A stretch of 64,000 nt of DNA from Candidatus Palauibacter rhopaloidicola. Its GTDB lineage: Bacteria; Gemmatimonadota; Gemmatimonadetes; Palauibacterales; Palauibacteraceae. The notes beneath the pieces are model-generated. The model searched no databases. It saw only the letters and a list, made by a program, of their open reading frames with translations, and was not told the origin of the DNA. This document shows positions 51,696 to 61,010 of the stretch, piece by piece (position 1 is the first letter of the stretch; the number at the start of each line of letters is the position of its first letter). Where the stretch lies: contig JAPPGH010000039.1 in the NCBI GenBank assembly GCA_026914155.1, positions 124,001 through 188,000 of the forward strand, read 5' to 3'. The translations under genes were made by a program, and so were the position numbers.

Positions 51696-51822
51696 CAGTC
51701 GGCCTCCTCGTGACCTCATGGTGGCGGGCTGTACCGAACCGTAAATGGACAGTTCTGCATCGATGCATACATGGCATACATCGAAGCACGAAAGACCCCG
51801 CGCCCGCCGCCGGACCTCCGCG

Positions 51823-52837
51823 ATGGCCGCCACGGCCTGCGTGTGGGCCGGATTCGCTGGCGGCGCCGGGGGCGCCGCAGGACAGCGGGTCATCGAGTTG
51901 CCGCTCGAAGACCGCATCCTGACCGCCGATTTCACGGAGGTCTACCGCGTCGGAAACGGAGACAGGGGTGCGCTTCCCCGGCGTGGGCCCGAGCCACGAT
52001 CTTCCGGCCGGGCTGACTCCATCGGCGAACCCCCGAATCCGCAAGGCGGACCGGGACGGAACCTTCCTCTCCCGCGTCGTTTCCGTGTGGGACGTGCAGC
52101 GGCAAACGAACACGACGGAGGGCCGGATCTCCATCGAACCCGGACCCCGGGAAGTGGCCCGAGTGGAGCTTGGGGGAGAGGAGGCCCGCGAGGTGCCCCT
52201 CTTCCGGGCCTCCGACAGCCCGGACGACCGAGTGAAGTTCCATTTCGCCCCTCTTCCGAACGGTCGCGTGGCGTTTTCGGATTCCACCGCATATGCGGTT
52301 CGGATCGTCGAGCCCGCTGGCAACGTCGACCGGATTCTCACCCGCCCGCTTCCGGCACGACCCTGGGACGAGCGCAATCGGAGGGCCTTCGCCAACTCCC
52401 TGCGGATTCGCCTGGAGCGGGAGTCTGCCGATAGCCGGGACAGGGCCGAGATGCTTGGTTTCTTCGGGGGAGTCGAAGCGCTTGTAGCGAGGCTGGACGA
52501 CCTGGACCTTCCCGGCGAAGTCGAGATCATCGATGCCCTCGATACGGATTGGGAAGGCAGGATCTGGGTGCTCCGCACACCGGCAGACGGGTTTCCCGAC
52601 CTGGATATCGTGGGGGGCTTCCAGTCCGCCGTTGGGGGACGACCGAATCCGCTGCCGCCGACTCGCCCCGGTCCGATCGATCTGATCACCGCCGAGGGGC
52701 GGTATATCGGGACGCTTGCGGAAGCTCGGATGCCGGCCGCCTTCGGGCCGGGGGGGCTCGTCGCCGCCGTGGAACTGGACGCCTTCGACGTGCCGACCGT
52801 CGTCGTGAGAAGGGTGTCGGGGGCCATCCGGGAGTAA
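51823..52837 (+). pseudogene. Decayed secreted 6-bladed beta-propeller gene
   Basis: From an ATG at 51823 the frame reads a hydrophobic export-like start and RVIELPLEDRILTADFTEVYRVGNGD, the usual first strand of this propeller family. At about 51965 the frame is lost, and the +1 frame resumes as VRFPGVGPSHDLPAGLTPSANP and runs to 52837 (VSVWDVQRQ, FHFAPLPNGRVAFSDSTAYAVRIVEPAGNVDRILTRPLPARP, GRIWVLRTPADG, GTLAEARMPAAFGPGGLVAAVELDAFDVPTVVVRRV). The blades normally between YRVG and the DLPAGL region are missing, so there is a deletion as well as a frameshift. The long C-terminal frame from 51968 could still be translated. Confidence 0.72.
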
Positions 52838-52861
52838 CGGCGCGGATCGGGAGTCCCGCCG

Positions 52862-52877
52862 CGTTCCCGCGGGAACG
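52862..52877. repeat. 16-bp palindrome, copy 3 of 3
   Basis: CGTTCCCGCGGGAACG lies 25 bases after the stop of the decayed propeller gene and about 60 bases before the FMN reductase start. It is identical to the cores at 1957-1974 and 2846-2861. Confidence 0.8.
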
Positions 52878-52939
52878 TCGGTGGCCTGCCGCCCGACGCG
52901 GTTTGCGCGTCGTGCCGCTGCCATGCACTCTCCCGTCCC

Positions 52940-53494
52940 ATGAATCATATCTCTGTGCTCGCCATCGCGGGCAGTTGCCGCCGGCGGTCGTTCAACCGCG
53001 CGCTTCTGCGGGCCGCCGTCGCGCGTGCGCCGGAAGGCGTCGAGACCCGGGATTTTGATCCGTCCCGGCTGCCGTTCTATGACGGAGACGTGGAGGCTGC
53101 GGGCGATCCGGACGAGGTGGCGGAATTCAAGGCCGCCGTTCACGCGGCGGACCTGGTGCTGCTCGTGACGCCGGAGTACAACGGGGGTCTGCCGGCGGTG
53201 CTCAAGAATGCCGTGGACTGGGGGTCGCGGCCCCCGCGTCCGCAGGCGTGGGACGGGAAGCCGGTCGCGATCATGGGGGCGACGCCCGGCCGCCTGGGGA
53301 CGGCACTGGCCCAGCGTTCCCTGCGCGAGTCGCTCGCGGGGCTGAACGCCCACGTGATGCCGCAGCCGCGGGTCCTGCTCTCGGGGGCGGGCGGCGTGTT
53401 CGACGACGATCTCGAATTGGCGGATGAAGCGACCGGGAAACATCTCGACAGATTCATGTCCGCCGCCGCAGAATGGGCACGTCGGTTCCGCTGA
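52940..53494 (+). CDS. NADPH-dependent FMN reductase (ChrR/azoreductase-like)
   Basis: A 184-residue flavodoxin-like reductase. ISVLAIAGSCRRRSFNRALLRAA contains the flavin-phosphate loop, LVTPEYNGGLPAVLKNAVDWGSRP the conserved PEYN motif, and IMGATPGRLGTALAQRSLRESLAGLNA the third loop. It is the normal size for ChrR/YieF-type quinone, chromate or azo reductases that protect against oxidative stress. The physiological substrate cannot be told. The start lies after the third copy of the palindrome; the stop overlaps the upstream open frame of dut but not its preferred start. Confidence 0.93.
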   Translation: MNHISVLAIAGSCRRRSFNRALLRAAVARAPEGVETRDFDPSRLPFYDGDVEAAGDPDEVAEFKAAVHAADLVLLVTPEYNGGLPAVLKNAVDWGSRPPRPQAWDGKPVAIMGATPGRLGTALAQRSLRESLAGLNAHVMPQPRVLLSGAGGVFDDDLELADEATGKHLDRFMSAAAEWARRFR

Positions 53495-53520
53495 ACGATC
53501 AGACAGGTGGAGGAGGGGTC

Positions 53521-54051
53521 TTGTCCGACGCCGACGGTGCGTGCGTCATCTTCGAGAAGCTGGCGGATGATGTTCGCGTTCCGACGCGAGCCACGGAGCA
53601 GTCCGCCGGTTACGACATCCGGGCGCATCTCACGTGCGGGCCGGTCCGGGTTCATCGGGGGGCCAACCGCGAGACCATCTCCGTGACCGCCACCTCCACG
53701 GGGAACGGCGCCCCTTCGATCGCCCTCGAACCCGGCGACCGGGCGCTCGTGCCCACCGGCTTTCGCGCCCGTCTGCCCGACGGCTACGAGGCGCAGATCC
53801 GCATGCGGTCCTCGCTCGCGTGGAAGCGCGGGCTCACGGTTCCCAATGCGCCCGGTACCGTGGATGCCGACTATCCAGACGAGTGGTTCGTCCTCGTCCT
53901 CAACTCGGCGCCGCACCCCATTCGGATCGAACACGGCGAACGGATCGCCCAGGTCGTCCTGCACCGGTACCGGGTCGCGCGCTGGGAGGAGGGGCCGGTC
54001 GCGATCTCGACGGACCGCGCCGGCGGGCTCGGCAGCACCGGGAAACGATAA
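53521..54051 (+). CDS. dut: dUTP diphosphatase (trimeric dUTPase)
   Basis: Cytoplasmic enzyme hydrolysing dUTP to dUMP and pyrophosphate. All five dUTPase motifs are present: AGYDIRAHL, MRSSLAWKRGLTV, GTVDADYPDEWFVLVLN, RIEHGERIAQVVLH and a C-terminal RAGGLGSTGKR. There is an insertion after motif 1 (about 25 residues, HRGANRETISVTATSTGNG) compared with E. coli Dut, giving about 176 residues. A TTG at 53521 is preferred for its GGAGGAGGGG site; an upstream ATG at 53473 without a ribosome site would add 16 residues. A small membrane protein gene follows. Confidence 0.94.
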   Translation: MSDADGACVIFEKLADDVRVPTRATEQSAGYDIRAHLTCGPVRVHRGANRETISVTATSTGNGAPSIALEPGDRALVPTGFRARLPDGYEAQIRMRSSLAWKRGLTVPNAPGTVDADYPDEWFVLVLNSAPHPIRIEHGERIAQVVLHRYRVARWEEGPVAISTDRAGGLGSTGKR

Positions 54052-54063
54052 GGAGAAGACGCG

Positions 54064-54159
54064 ATGCCCGAACTGCAGGAATGGCTCCTCGCCATCCCCG
54101 TCCTGATCACGCTGCTCGTCATCTTCCTCGTCGAAGTCACCGGCTCGTCCAGGCGCTGA
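54064..54159 (+). CDS. 31-residue single-helix membrane protein downstream of dut
   Basis: An ATG at 54064 with AAGGAGA eight bases upstream opens a 31-codon frame: MPELQEWLLAIPVLIT continuing through a hydrophobic helix (LLVIFLVEV) to TGSSRR and stop. The strong ribosome site, 12-base gap from dut and clean helix argue for a real small protein. It has no recognised family. Function unknown. Confidence 0.6.
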   Translation: MPELQEWLLAIPVLITLLVIFLVEVTGSSRR

Positions 54160-54202
54160 AGCCCGGCGTCGGCGAGGAGGCTACCGCGACACCAACTGGC
54201 AG

Positions 54203-54853
54203 CTAGCGGAACGGCTCCGGGCGGGGGCGCTCGAACGGTTCCGTTTCCTCCATGCGGTCGACCTCGATCGTGTCCGCGTGCGGGCAGGCGACAGAACGCG
54301 ACGCGGCCCCCTCGACGACGAAGTAGTCCCCGGCCGCGGCATCTCCGACGTCGCCGGCCAGCGTGTAGAAGTACCCGTCCCGGTCCTCGAACGTCACGCA
54401 ACCGTTCTCCTGCCCCGCGATCGTGCCGGTGCGCTGAATCCGGCCCGCCGGATCCGTCACGTGGAAGGGGTCGGAGAGCCCCGTGGGCGCGAAGTTCCCG
54501 TTGAAGATGATGAAGACGACCGCGCGATCCCACGTCGCGGTCTCCGGCACGCTCACCGTGGCTCCGATCTCGCCGAACTCGCCCTGATCGCCGGTCCCGA
54601 GTTCCTCGAAGCCCGTGCCGATGGCTCCCAGGCCGACGACCACCCGCGCCTGGAGCGGGATGTTCTCGGTGTAGAGGCTGACCTCGGTGCCCGGCGGCCC
54701 GATGCGTGGCTCCATCGTCTGGATCTGGCGCAGCGAGTCGGGCGTGGCCGGGTTCGGGTGCGCCTGCGCGAACACGGCGCCGGCAGTGAAGAGCAGGATC
54801 GGCAGCGCGACGGCGGCGGACAAGGCGCGGGCGCGCTTCGAAAAACGATTCAT
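54203..54853 (-). CDS. Exported protein with IPT-like and DUF5818-like parts, function unknown
   Basis: A 216-residue protein with a signal peptide (LSAAVALPILLFTAGAVFAQ). Residues 45-130 form a beta-sandwich of IPT/TIG type (MEPRIGPPGTEVSLYTENIPLQARVVVGLGAIGTGFEEL, WDRAVVFIIFNGNFAPTGLSDPFHVTD). A second domain reads GTIAGQENGCVTFEDRDGYFYTLAGDVGDAAAGDYFVVEG, resembling DUF5818, followed by CPHADTIEVDRMEE. The ATG at 54853 opens the signal peptide; the longer upstream frame is unlike protein. Likely periplasmic or surface-located. No function is known. Confidence 0.78.
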   Translation of the reverse strand: MNRFSKRARALSAAVALPILLFTAGAVFAQAHPNPATPDSLRQIQTMEPRIGPPGTEVSLYTENIPLQARVVVGLGAIGTGFEELGTGDQGEFGEIGATVSVPETATWDRAVVFIIFNGNFAPTGLSDPFHVTDPAGRIQRTGTIAGQENGCVTFEDRDGYFYTLAGDVGDAAAGDYFVVEGAASRSVACPHADTIEVDRMEETEPFERPRPEPFR

Positions 54854-55124
54854 GCTGGCCTCCAGGCGCAAAGCTCCCGGCTCATGCTGCAGTTGCTGCA
54901 GTCGCGCGCACCTCGGCCGCAAGCCGAGCGGCTCTAACTTGCCTCGCGCGCCAACATTATCCGCGTTAGGGCCGGGCAGCAGGATAGTTTTAGACCTGTC
55001 CCAGAAAACAGGCACCAAGCATCGGGCCAAGGGTTCCCCGGGTTGGACTTTTCACAGTCCGCCAGGTCCAGTTTCTTAGGTGTGGCTTGCGCCTGCTCCG
55101 CCACGCTGAGCCAGAATCCTGACC

Positions 55125-55460
55125 TCATGTACAGGCATTAACCCAGGCCTCCAAAGCGAGGCAAGCGAACATTCTTACCAACGGGTGGACCGTCGGATCA
55201 GCGCATAAGCTTAATGCGTCATCCCAGATTGGATCGTCGCAATCAACCTGTGACGGTGGTGGTGGTGGTGGTGGCGGTGGCGGTGGCGGTGGCGGGTCTG
55301 GCGGACAATGGCCGTCACAGACTTCCTGAGCTTGGGTAGCGTCAACGCCGATGATGGGGGTGCCTACGACTTCGATCGACGGCGAAACCGGCGCGAGGAG
55401 GGCGAGCAGGAACAACGAAACCAAGATCGCTACCTGCTTGCTCTTGAGCGTGGGCCGCAT
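55125..55460 (-). CDS. Small secreted protein with a poly-proline tract
   Basis: A 111-residue protein: signal peptide (KQVAILVSLFLLALLAPVSPS), a short linker ending EVCDGHCPPD, then an uninterrupted run of about fourteen Pro encoded by repeated CCN codons, and a C-terminal module VDCDDPIWDDALSLCADPTVHPLVRMFACLALEAWVNAC with four Cys. The pattern suggests a secreted protein with a rigid spacer and a disulfide-linked helical end. The ATG at 55460 follows AAAGGA. No family is recognised. Confidence 0.65.
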   Translation of the reverse strand: MRPTLKSKQVAILVSLFLLALLAPVSPSIEVVGTPIIGVDATQAQEVCDGHCPPDPPPPPPPPPPPPPPSQVDCDDPIWDDALSLCADPTVHPLVRMFACLALEAWVNACT

Positions 55461-55799
55461 GAGACGCTGTCCTTTCCCGAGAGAACCCGACACTTCTCTA
55501 GCAATCTAACTCATACCAACGGAGAGGAGACGGCGCTAGACTGTCCAGCGACACCCGAGTACGCACGTTGCATGGGATGCTGCGGGAGGCTCCAGGTTCG
55601 TGCTGCGGCCAGTCGACGTGCCGCCATGTTAGGCCGCTTGGCTGATTCAGACATCGTAATGCGCCGCACCTGACGACATCCCTCGTGCTGGGAACGTTTC
55701 GAGATGGTGCGCTCGCAACACCGCGGCCGATGACGGTCTCAGAGGATCCCATACTCGCGATGGCCCGGCCGAGCGTTAGCTTACGGCAGTAACCAGCGT
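55461..55799. other. Intergenic region before tRNA-Leu
   Basis: No gene, clear promoter consensus, terminator or repeat is visible. The region must contain the tRNA promoter on its right side and that of the Pro-rich protein on its left. Confidence 0.5.
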
Positions 55800-55884
55800 G
55801 CCGGGGTGGCGGAATTGGCAGACGCATCGGACTTAAAATCCGAAGGGGTCCATCCCCGTGTGGGTTCGAGCCCCACCCCCGGCA
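55800..55884 (+). tRNA. tRNA-Leu(UAA)
   Basis: An 85-base cloverleaf. The acceptor stem is GCCGGGG paired with CCCCGGC and the discriminator base is A. The anticodon stem TCGGA/TCCGA flanks the loop CTTAAAA, giving anticodon TAA. A long variable arm (GGGG-TCCAT-CCCC) is typical of class II tRNA-Leu, and the T arm is GTGGG-TTCGAGC-CCCAC. The 3' CCA is not encoded. Confidence 0.96.
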
Positions 55885-55933
55885 TCTTCCAGATCGGCCC
55901 GGTTGCGGCCGGTCAGCCCGGTCGGGAACCCTG

Positions 55934-58891
55934 CTAGAACGGGTTGAAGTCCCAGCGCAGGCGGGCCAGCACGACGCGGCCGATCGCCGGCGCTCCCACC
56001 ATGCTCTGGTACGCCTGGTCGAAGACGTTCGACACGTCCACCTGGAACCAGAGATCGTCGTACCCCGGGATACGGAAGCCGAAATTCGCGTCCAGCGTGG
56101 TGACCGCCTCGAGATCGCCCACCCACGGCCCGGAGTTGAAAGGATAGCCGTTCTGCGCCCGGAAGCGCAGGCCGCCGTTGACCCCCGACTCGTCGTTCCG
56201 GTAGGTCAGCGAAGCCGTCCCGCGCACCGTCGGCGAGTTCAGCGACACCTCGCTCAGGAGTTCGCCCGCCGTCTCGAACGTGTTTCGACTGATGAACGAG
56301 AGGGATGTGGCCATCTCCAGCTGGTCGCTCAGGAGGAAACCGGCGCCCAATTCGCCCCCCATCACGTCGAACCCGCCTGCATCCTGATAACCTAGCACCA
56401 TCGCGGAGGTCGTTCCGCCGGCGCTCGTGGGCGTCACCGTCCCCAGCGGAGTCGTGCTGGCCAGATTCGCGATCAGTTGGGCCGTCCCGAGCGCAACGGC
56501 TTCGTTAGGGAACGCCACTCCGACGAACTGCCGGAACACGCCTTCGAGATACGGCCGCAACTGTGCGCCGTTCAGGAAGAGGTTCGGGGAGAGCAGTCGG
56601 AGGGGCGCGATGTAGCTGTCGAAGCGCGTGAACCAGGCGTTGGCTCCGACGGAAACGTTGTCGCCGAAGACGCCCTTGTACCCGAACTCGAACGTGTTGC
56701 GGACCGTCGGCCCCAGCGCCTCGATGTCCTGAAGCTTCGCAAGGTCGACCGGCTCGCAAAACGGCGGTGCCACGCAGCCCTCGGGCGGTGCCTCACCGCG
56801 CCCCAACGCGCCCGCAACCTCCAGATCGAGGAGCAGCGCCAGGACCCCCACTTGGTCCGGTGACGGGACGGGGATCAGCGGCAGGAGTCCCGCCAGCGGC
56901 GCCAGCTGAGGATCGGCTTGGGCGACGGAGGCGAGCGTGTTCACCGCCGCGCTCCAGAGTTGGGCCGTGGTGGACGGCAAGAAGTCCTGTGCGCTCCCCC
57001 CCGCCAGTACGTTAAACGGCGACATGTGCATGGGGATCCCGTTGTCCCGCATGTACATGTACCCGTTGCCGCCGGAGCCCGTGGCGCGGAGGTCGTACCG
57101 GAACGGACCGAAGATGGGGATCGTCCCGCCCGAGATGTCCAGGAACTGGTTCGTGGAGGTGGGCGTCGAGAATGCCCGGTTGAAGGTCAGCCGGAACGAG
57201 TTCGAAGCGTCCGGCTTGAAGACCAGCGCGGCGCGCGGCGAGAAGACGGGATCCGCAAGGTTGCTGTTGTAGTCGTACCGGAAGGCGCCCGTGAGATCGA
57301 CCTTCGGGCTCAGCGCCCACTCCCATTGGAGGTAGCCGCCGACCTCCGTCGTCTGGTCGTCGTCCTCGAATTGTCCGTTGATCGTGCCTCTGCTGTCCGG
57401 ATTCGTTCCAAGATAGTCGACCCCGTAGATGAGCCGGTGCGCCGATCCGATCCGCGACTGGTGCTGCAACTGTCCCACCAGCAGGGAAGAATTGTCGAAC
57501 AGCGGGCGGCCCGAGCGGAGGAGGAAGGTCTCGTCGTTTGTGTTGTAGTTGTAGAAGAGCTGCGCGAACAGATCCTTGTGCCGGAAGCGGGCCTGCCCGT
57601 ACGTGACGCTCCAGTCGGTGACGTTGGATGCACCGAGCCCGGTGAGTTCCGTCGCTTGCGCGGCAACGTTCCGTCCACCCGCAAGTACGAGCGACGTCCC
57701 CGGCGACGGCTCGAAGTCCAGTCGGGCGTCCACGGCCCAGTTCCGATGCTTTGGATCTCGCCCCATGTGTACGTTGCGGGCCGACTGCTGAAACAGGGTC
57801 TGATCCGCCGAATTAGTGAGATCGAGCCCGTGACGGAATTCGTTGCAGGATGAGGCAGAAGGAGCAAACTGGGCAGCGATGCATGCTCGCGCGCTATCCT
57901 GCAACGTCGCCTCGATCAGGTCGTTGAAGACGTATTCGGTGGCGTCGAAGTACTGGCCCGAGACCTTGAACCCGAACTTGTCGCTCGGGGCCACCGCGAT
58001 GCGCCCGTCGAACTGGAACAGCCCGGCGTCTTCACCCTGGATGGGGCCGCTGCCGAGCCCCGCCTCATTGCCCTGCTGACGGAGGCCGCCGCCCACCGAG
58101 AAGCTGGCTCCCGGCGAGCGAATCGGGGATTTCGTCATGTAGTGGACGACGCCGCCCGCCGCGTTCGGTCCGTAAAGCGCCGATCCGGGGCCGAGGACGG
58201 TCTCCACCCGCTCCATGTCCAGTTCCGACGTCGGGTTGAGGTAGAAGATGTTCACCCGCAGCGACGGCACGCGCGCGATCCGGTTGTCCGTCATGAACAG
58301 CGTGCGGCTGGAGAAGACGTTGTTGAAGCCGCGCAATACGGCGGTGCGGCCGCGGATCCCCGTGCGGGCCACGTCCACGCCGGGCTGGTGCTCGACGTGC
58401 TCGATCGGAGACGTCACCTGGCGTTCTTCGAGATCGCGGGTCGACACGACCTCCACCGCCGCCGGGGCTTCCAGCGCCTTCTCGTACGTGCGGGAGGTCG
58501 TCACCGTGAGCGGGTTCAGTTCGTAGGCCTGCTCCTGCATGGTTGTCGACAGGGACGTCGACTGGCCGGCCGCGACGGTCTGTGATTCCATGACGACGGT
58601 CAACCAGCCCGGCGCGGTGAAGCGGACCGAATACGAGCCGGCCGACACGCCGTCGATGGCATAGGTGCCGCCCGGGCCCGTGGTGGCTTGCGCCGCCACC
58701 GCGCCCTGTGCGCCCACGACCTCGACCAGCACGGCCGCCAGGGGTGCGCCCGTACGGTCATCCGTGACCGAGCCCGCGATTCGACCCTGCGCCCACGCGG
58801 CGCCGGGGAGAGCCCCGAACGCGATGACAGCCGCCAGAAGCAAGGTCCCCCGCCCAGCATTACGACCGAAACGAACTCCGAATCCCGTCAT
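55934..58891 (-). CDS. TonB-dependent outer-membrane receptor with N-terminal carboxypeptidase-regulatory-like domain
   Basis: A 985-residue receptor. Signal peptide (LLLAAVIAFGALPGAAWAQ), carboxypeptidase-regulatory-like domain at about residues 36-115 (GRIAGSVTDDRTGAPLAAVLVEV), then the plug: NPLTVTTSRTYEKALEAPAAVEVVS, IEHVEHQPGVDVARTGIRGRTAVLRGFNNVFSSRTLFMTDNR and MERVETVLGPGSALYGPNAAGGVVHYMTKSP. A long barrel follows, with the last strand VVLARLRWDFNPF ending in Phe as required for assembly. It is larger than siderophore receptors and more like RagA/SusC- or peptide-type transporters, but no SusD partner is adjacent. Ligand unknown. Confidence 0.93.
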   Translation of the reverse strand: MTGFGVRFGRNAGRGTLLLAAVIAFGALPGAAWAQGRIAGSVTDDRTGAPLAAVLVEVVGAQGAVAAQATTGPGGTYAIDGVSAGSYSVRFTAPGWLTVVMESQTVAAGQSTSLSTTMQEQAYELNPLTVTTSRTYEKALEAPAAVEVVSTRDLEERQVTSPIEHVEHQPGVDVARTGIRGRTAVLRGFNNVFSSRTLFMTDNRIARVPSLRVNIFYLNPTSELDMERVETVLGPGSALYGPNAAGGVVHYMTKSPIRSPGASFSVGGGLRQQGNEAGLGSGPIQGEDAGLFQFDGRIAVAPSDKFGFKVSGQYFDATEYVFNDLIEATLQDSARACIAAQFAPSASSCNEFRHGLDLTNSADQTLFQQSARNVHMGRDPKHRNWAVDARLDFEPSPGTSLVLAGGRNVAAQATELTGLGASNVTDWSVTYGQARFRHKDLFAQLFYNYNTNDETFLLRSGRPLFDNSSLLVGQLQHQSRIGSAHRLIYGVDYLGTNPDSRGTINGQFEDDDQTTEVGGYLQWEWALSPKVDLTGAFRYDYNSNLADPVFSPRAALVFKPDASNSFRLTFNRAFSTPTSTNQFLDISGGTIPIFGPFRYDLRATGSGGNGYMYMRDNGIPMHMSPFNVLAGGSAQDFLPSTTAQLWSAAVNTLASVAQADPQLAPLAGLLPLIPVPSPDQVGVLALLLDLEVAGALGRGEAPPEGCVAPPFCEPVDLAKLQDIEALGPTVRNTFEFGYKGVFGDNVSVGANAWFTRFDSYIAPLRLLSPNLFLNGAQLRPYLEGVFRQFVGVAFPNEAVALGTAQLIANLASTTPLGTVTPTSAGGTTSAMVLGYQDAGGFDVMGGELGAGFLLSDQLEMATSLSFISRNTFETAGELLSEVSLNSPTVRGTASLTYRNDESGVNGGLRFRAQNGYPFNSGPWVGDLEAVTTLDANFGFRIPGYDDLWFQVDVSNVFDQAYQSMVGAPAIGRVVLARLRWDFNPF

Positions 58892-58967
58892 CGCGAACGC
58901 CTCCCGCCTCTCGGTTGAAACTGCCCGGCAGCTGTCCTCTACAAGCTAAGCGGAACCCCGGATTCTG

Positions 58968-61010
58968 TCAGCGCACGCGGCCGAAGCGGACGTCGCGCGT
59001 GCGGACGTTGGAAAGGTAGAAGCCGATCACCTGTCCGTTGCGGTCCCGCTCGAAGGCGAACGACAGGCCTCCGCCCGAGAATTGATCCTCTTCTCCGGGT
59101 TCGAGTTCCGCCCGGTCGAGTCTGCGGTGGTGCAGGACGAGCGTTCCATCCTCCACCGCGAAGGCGTAGAACGTCTCCAGTTCGTCGCTGAAGAAGCGCC
59201 CGGCGAAGTCGGCGAGATCCTCCGCCGTCGGCTCCCATTCCTCGGCCTCGTCACCCTCGAGGCGCGTGGCGTGGTTGTCCCCGTTCTGGTGCAGCGTGAG
59301 CCCCTCGACATCGCCCTCCGGATCCCGCAGGAAAGTGACCGAGGCCTCGACGGCGAGCAGGCGGAAGGTCGAGTCGGAGGTGGGGACGATCTCGAGTCGC
59401 TGCTGGCCCGTCGCCTGCGCGTAGAACGTGTCGTCCTCGCGCGTGAAGGTGAGGATGAAGTTCGGTGACGCGTCCAGCGAGTAGCGGCCGGCGAACTCGT
59501 CGAACGCTTCGGGGTCGTAGTCGGCGGGATCGAACTCGCCCGCATCCGCCGCATCATCCTCTTCTTCCTCCTCCATCGCGTCCTTGAAGAACGCCGCGGC
59601 CAGCTCGTACGCGACGCCGCTGTTGAACTGCGCGTGGTTGCTCTGGGTCGTGAGGCCGGCGTTGATCTCGGGGAAGTAGACGAACATCGAGCGGTGCGCG
59701 ACATCCGCGCCCCCGTGGCTCACCCGCTTCAGTCCGCCCTGCTCGCCGACCGAGAGACCGTACCCGTACCCCGTCTCCTCGCCATCATTGAGGACGAACG
59801 ACGTCGTCATCGCGTCGACGCTCTCCCGCGTGCCGACCTGCGGGTTCGCGTAGTTCTCGGCCCACGTCTGGAGGTCGCCGATGGTGCTGTAGATCGCCCC
59901 CGCCCCCACGGCGCCGCCGAGGTCCCCGATCTGGCGGTATCCGTCCGGTCCCGGGGTATAGCCCTCGGACATGTTGGGGACGATGTGGCGTGTGGACGGG
60001 CGCACCATGGTCCCGGTCATCCCGAGCGGTCCGAACACGTGCTCCCGCATGAAGACGTGGAAGTCCTGCCCGGAGGTGCGCTCGACGATGACGGCCGCGA
60101 GGCCGAACGCCGTGTTGTTGTAGTTCCACTCGGCGCCCGGCTCGTTCTGGAGCGCGGGCTGCCGCTGCACGATGTCGATGAGTTCCGAGCGGTCGATCCA
60201 GTCGCCGTGGTCGAGGCGGCGTCCCGTCATCCGCAGCAGGTTCAGGAATTCGCGCAGGCCCGACGTGTGCGTGATCAGGTGCTTCACCTGGATCGTGTGA
60301 TCGAACTCCGGAAGTTCGGGGATGTGCTTGCGGATGTCGTCGTCCAGCGACAAGAGCCCGCGCTCCGCCTGCAGCACGATCGCGAAGGCGGTGAACTGCT
60401 TCGAGGTCGAGCCGATGTTGGTGCGTGTGTCCTCCTCGAAGGGGAGGCCGTAGGCGAGGTTCGCCATCCCGTAGGCCTTCGAGAAGAGCGTGCGGCCGTC
60501 GCGCCACACCCGCACCGCGCCTCCCGGAGAATGCGGTCCATCGAAGCGGGACATGATCTGGTCGGCCAGTTCCTCCGGATCCGTCGCGACGGGTTCGAGC
60601 CGCAGCAGCGTGATCTCGTAGCGCCCGCCGGCCTCGGCATCGTCCCCCGCGACGAACAGTTCCAGCGTGTGGACGCCCGCGCCGGGGGTCCGCCCGCCGA
60701 AGCGCTCGACGCCGCGCCCCAGTCCGCCGAAGCGGCCCACCTGCGTCCCCCCGGGGTCCAGGACGCGCGCCGTCACGTCGACGGAGATCTGGTCCACCTC
60801 GCCGAGGACGAAGTCGTTCTCATCCGTCTCGATCGTGTAGCGCGCCGTGTCTCCCGCGGCGAGCGTGCCCGGCAACGTCCGGCCGACCTCGAGTGCCGTG
60901 CTCTGGGCCGCAACCTCCGCGGTCGCGAGGAAGGCGAGAAGTCCGGCACCGAGTGCGGCACCGGAGGGACCGAATGGGAGACGGGGGCGGCAGGCGAAAC
61001 GCGTGTTCAT
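58968..61010 (-). CDS. Exported serine hydrolase, beta-lactamase family
   Basis: A 680-residue exported protein. After the signal peptide (LGAGLLAFLATAEVAAQ) comes a beta-domain (about residues 40-130, GRTLPGTLAAGDTARYTIETDENDFVLGEVDQ), then a class C-like hydrolase domain with SxxK in NIGSTSKQFTAFAIVLQ, YxN in EWNYNNTAFGLAAVIVE and HGG in KRVSHGGADVAHRSM. HLITHTSGLREF is also typical. An acidic linker (EEEEEDDAADAGEFD) leads to a C-terminal lipocalin-like part (FDEFAGRYSLDASPNFILTFTREDDTFYAQATGQ). Likely a peptidase or esterase acting on peptides outside the cytoplasm. The ATG at 61010 opens the signal peptide; divergent from the Tricorn gene. Confidence 0.92.
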   Translation of the reverse strand: MNTRFACRPRLPFGPSGAALGAGLLAFLATAEVAAQSTALEVGRTLPGTLAAGDTARYTIETDENDFVLGEVDQISVDVTARVLDPGGTQVGRFGGLGRGVERFGGRTPGAGVHTLELFVAGDDAEAGGRYEITLLRLEPVATDPEELADQIMSRFDGPHSPGGAVRVWRDGRTLFSKAYGMANLAYGLPFEEDTRTNIGSTSKQFTAFAIVLQAERGLLSLDDDIRKHIPELPEFDHTIQVKHLITHTSGLREFLNLLRMTGRRLDHGDWIDRSELIDIVQRQPALQNEPGAEWNYNNTAFGLAAVIVERTSGQDFHVFMREHVFGPLGMTGTMVRPSTRHIVPNMSEGYTPGPDGYRQIGDLGGAVGAGAIYSTIGDLQTWAENYANPQVGTRESVDAMTTSFVLNDGEETGYGYGLSVGEQGGLKRVSHGGADVAHRSMFVYFPEINAGLTTQSNHAQFNSGVAYELAAAFFKDAMEEEEEDDAADAGEFDPADYDPEAFDEFAGRYSLDASPNFILTFTREDDTFYAQATGQQRLEIVPTSDSTFRLLAVEASVTFLRDPEGDVEGLTLHQNGDNHATRLEGDEAEEWEPTAEDLADFAGRFFSDELETFYAFAVEDGTLVLHHRRLDRAELEPGEEDQFSGGGLSFAFERDRNGQVIGFYLSNVRTRDVRFGRVR

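Noticed and set aside
55257..55303. GGT/GGC tract as a regulatory simple repeat
   Set aside because: It is the antisense of the proline run in the secreted protein gene, so coding explains it.
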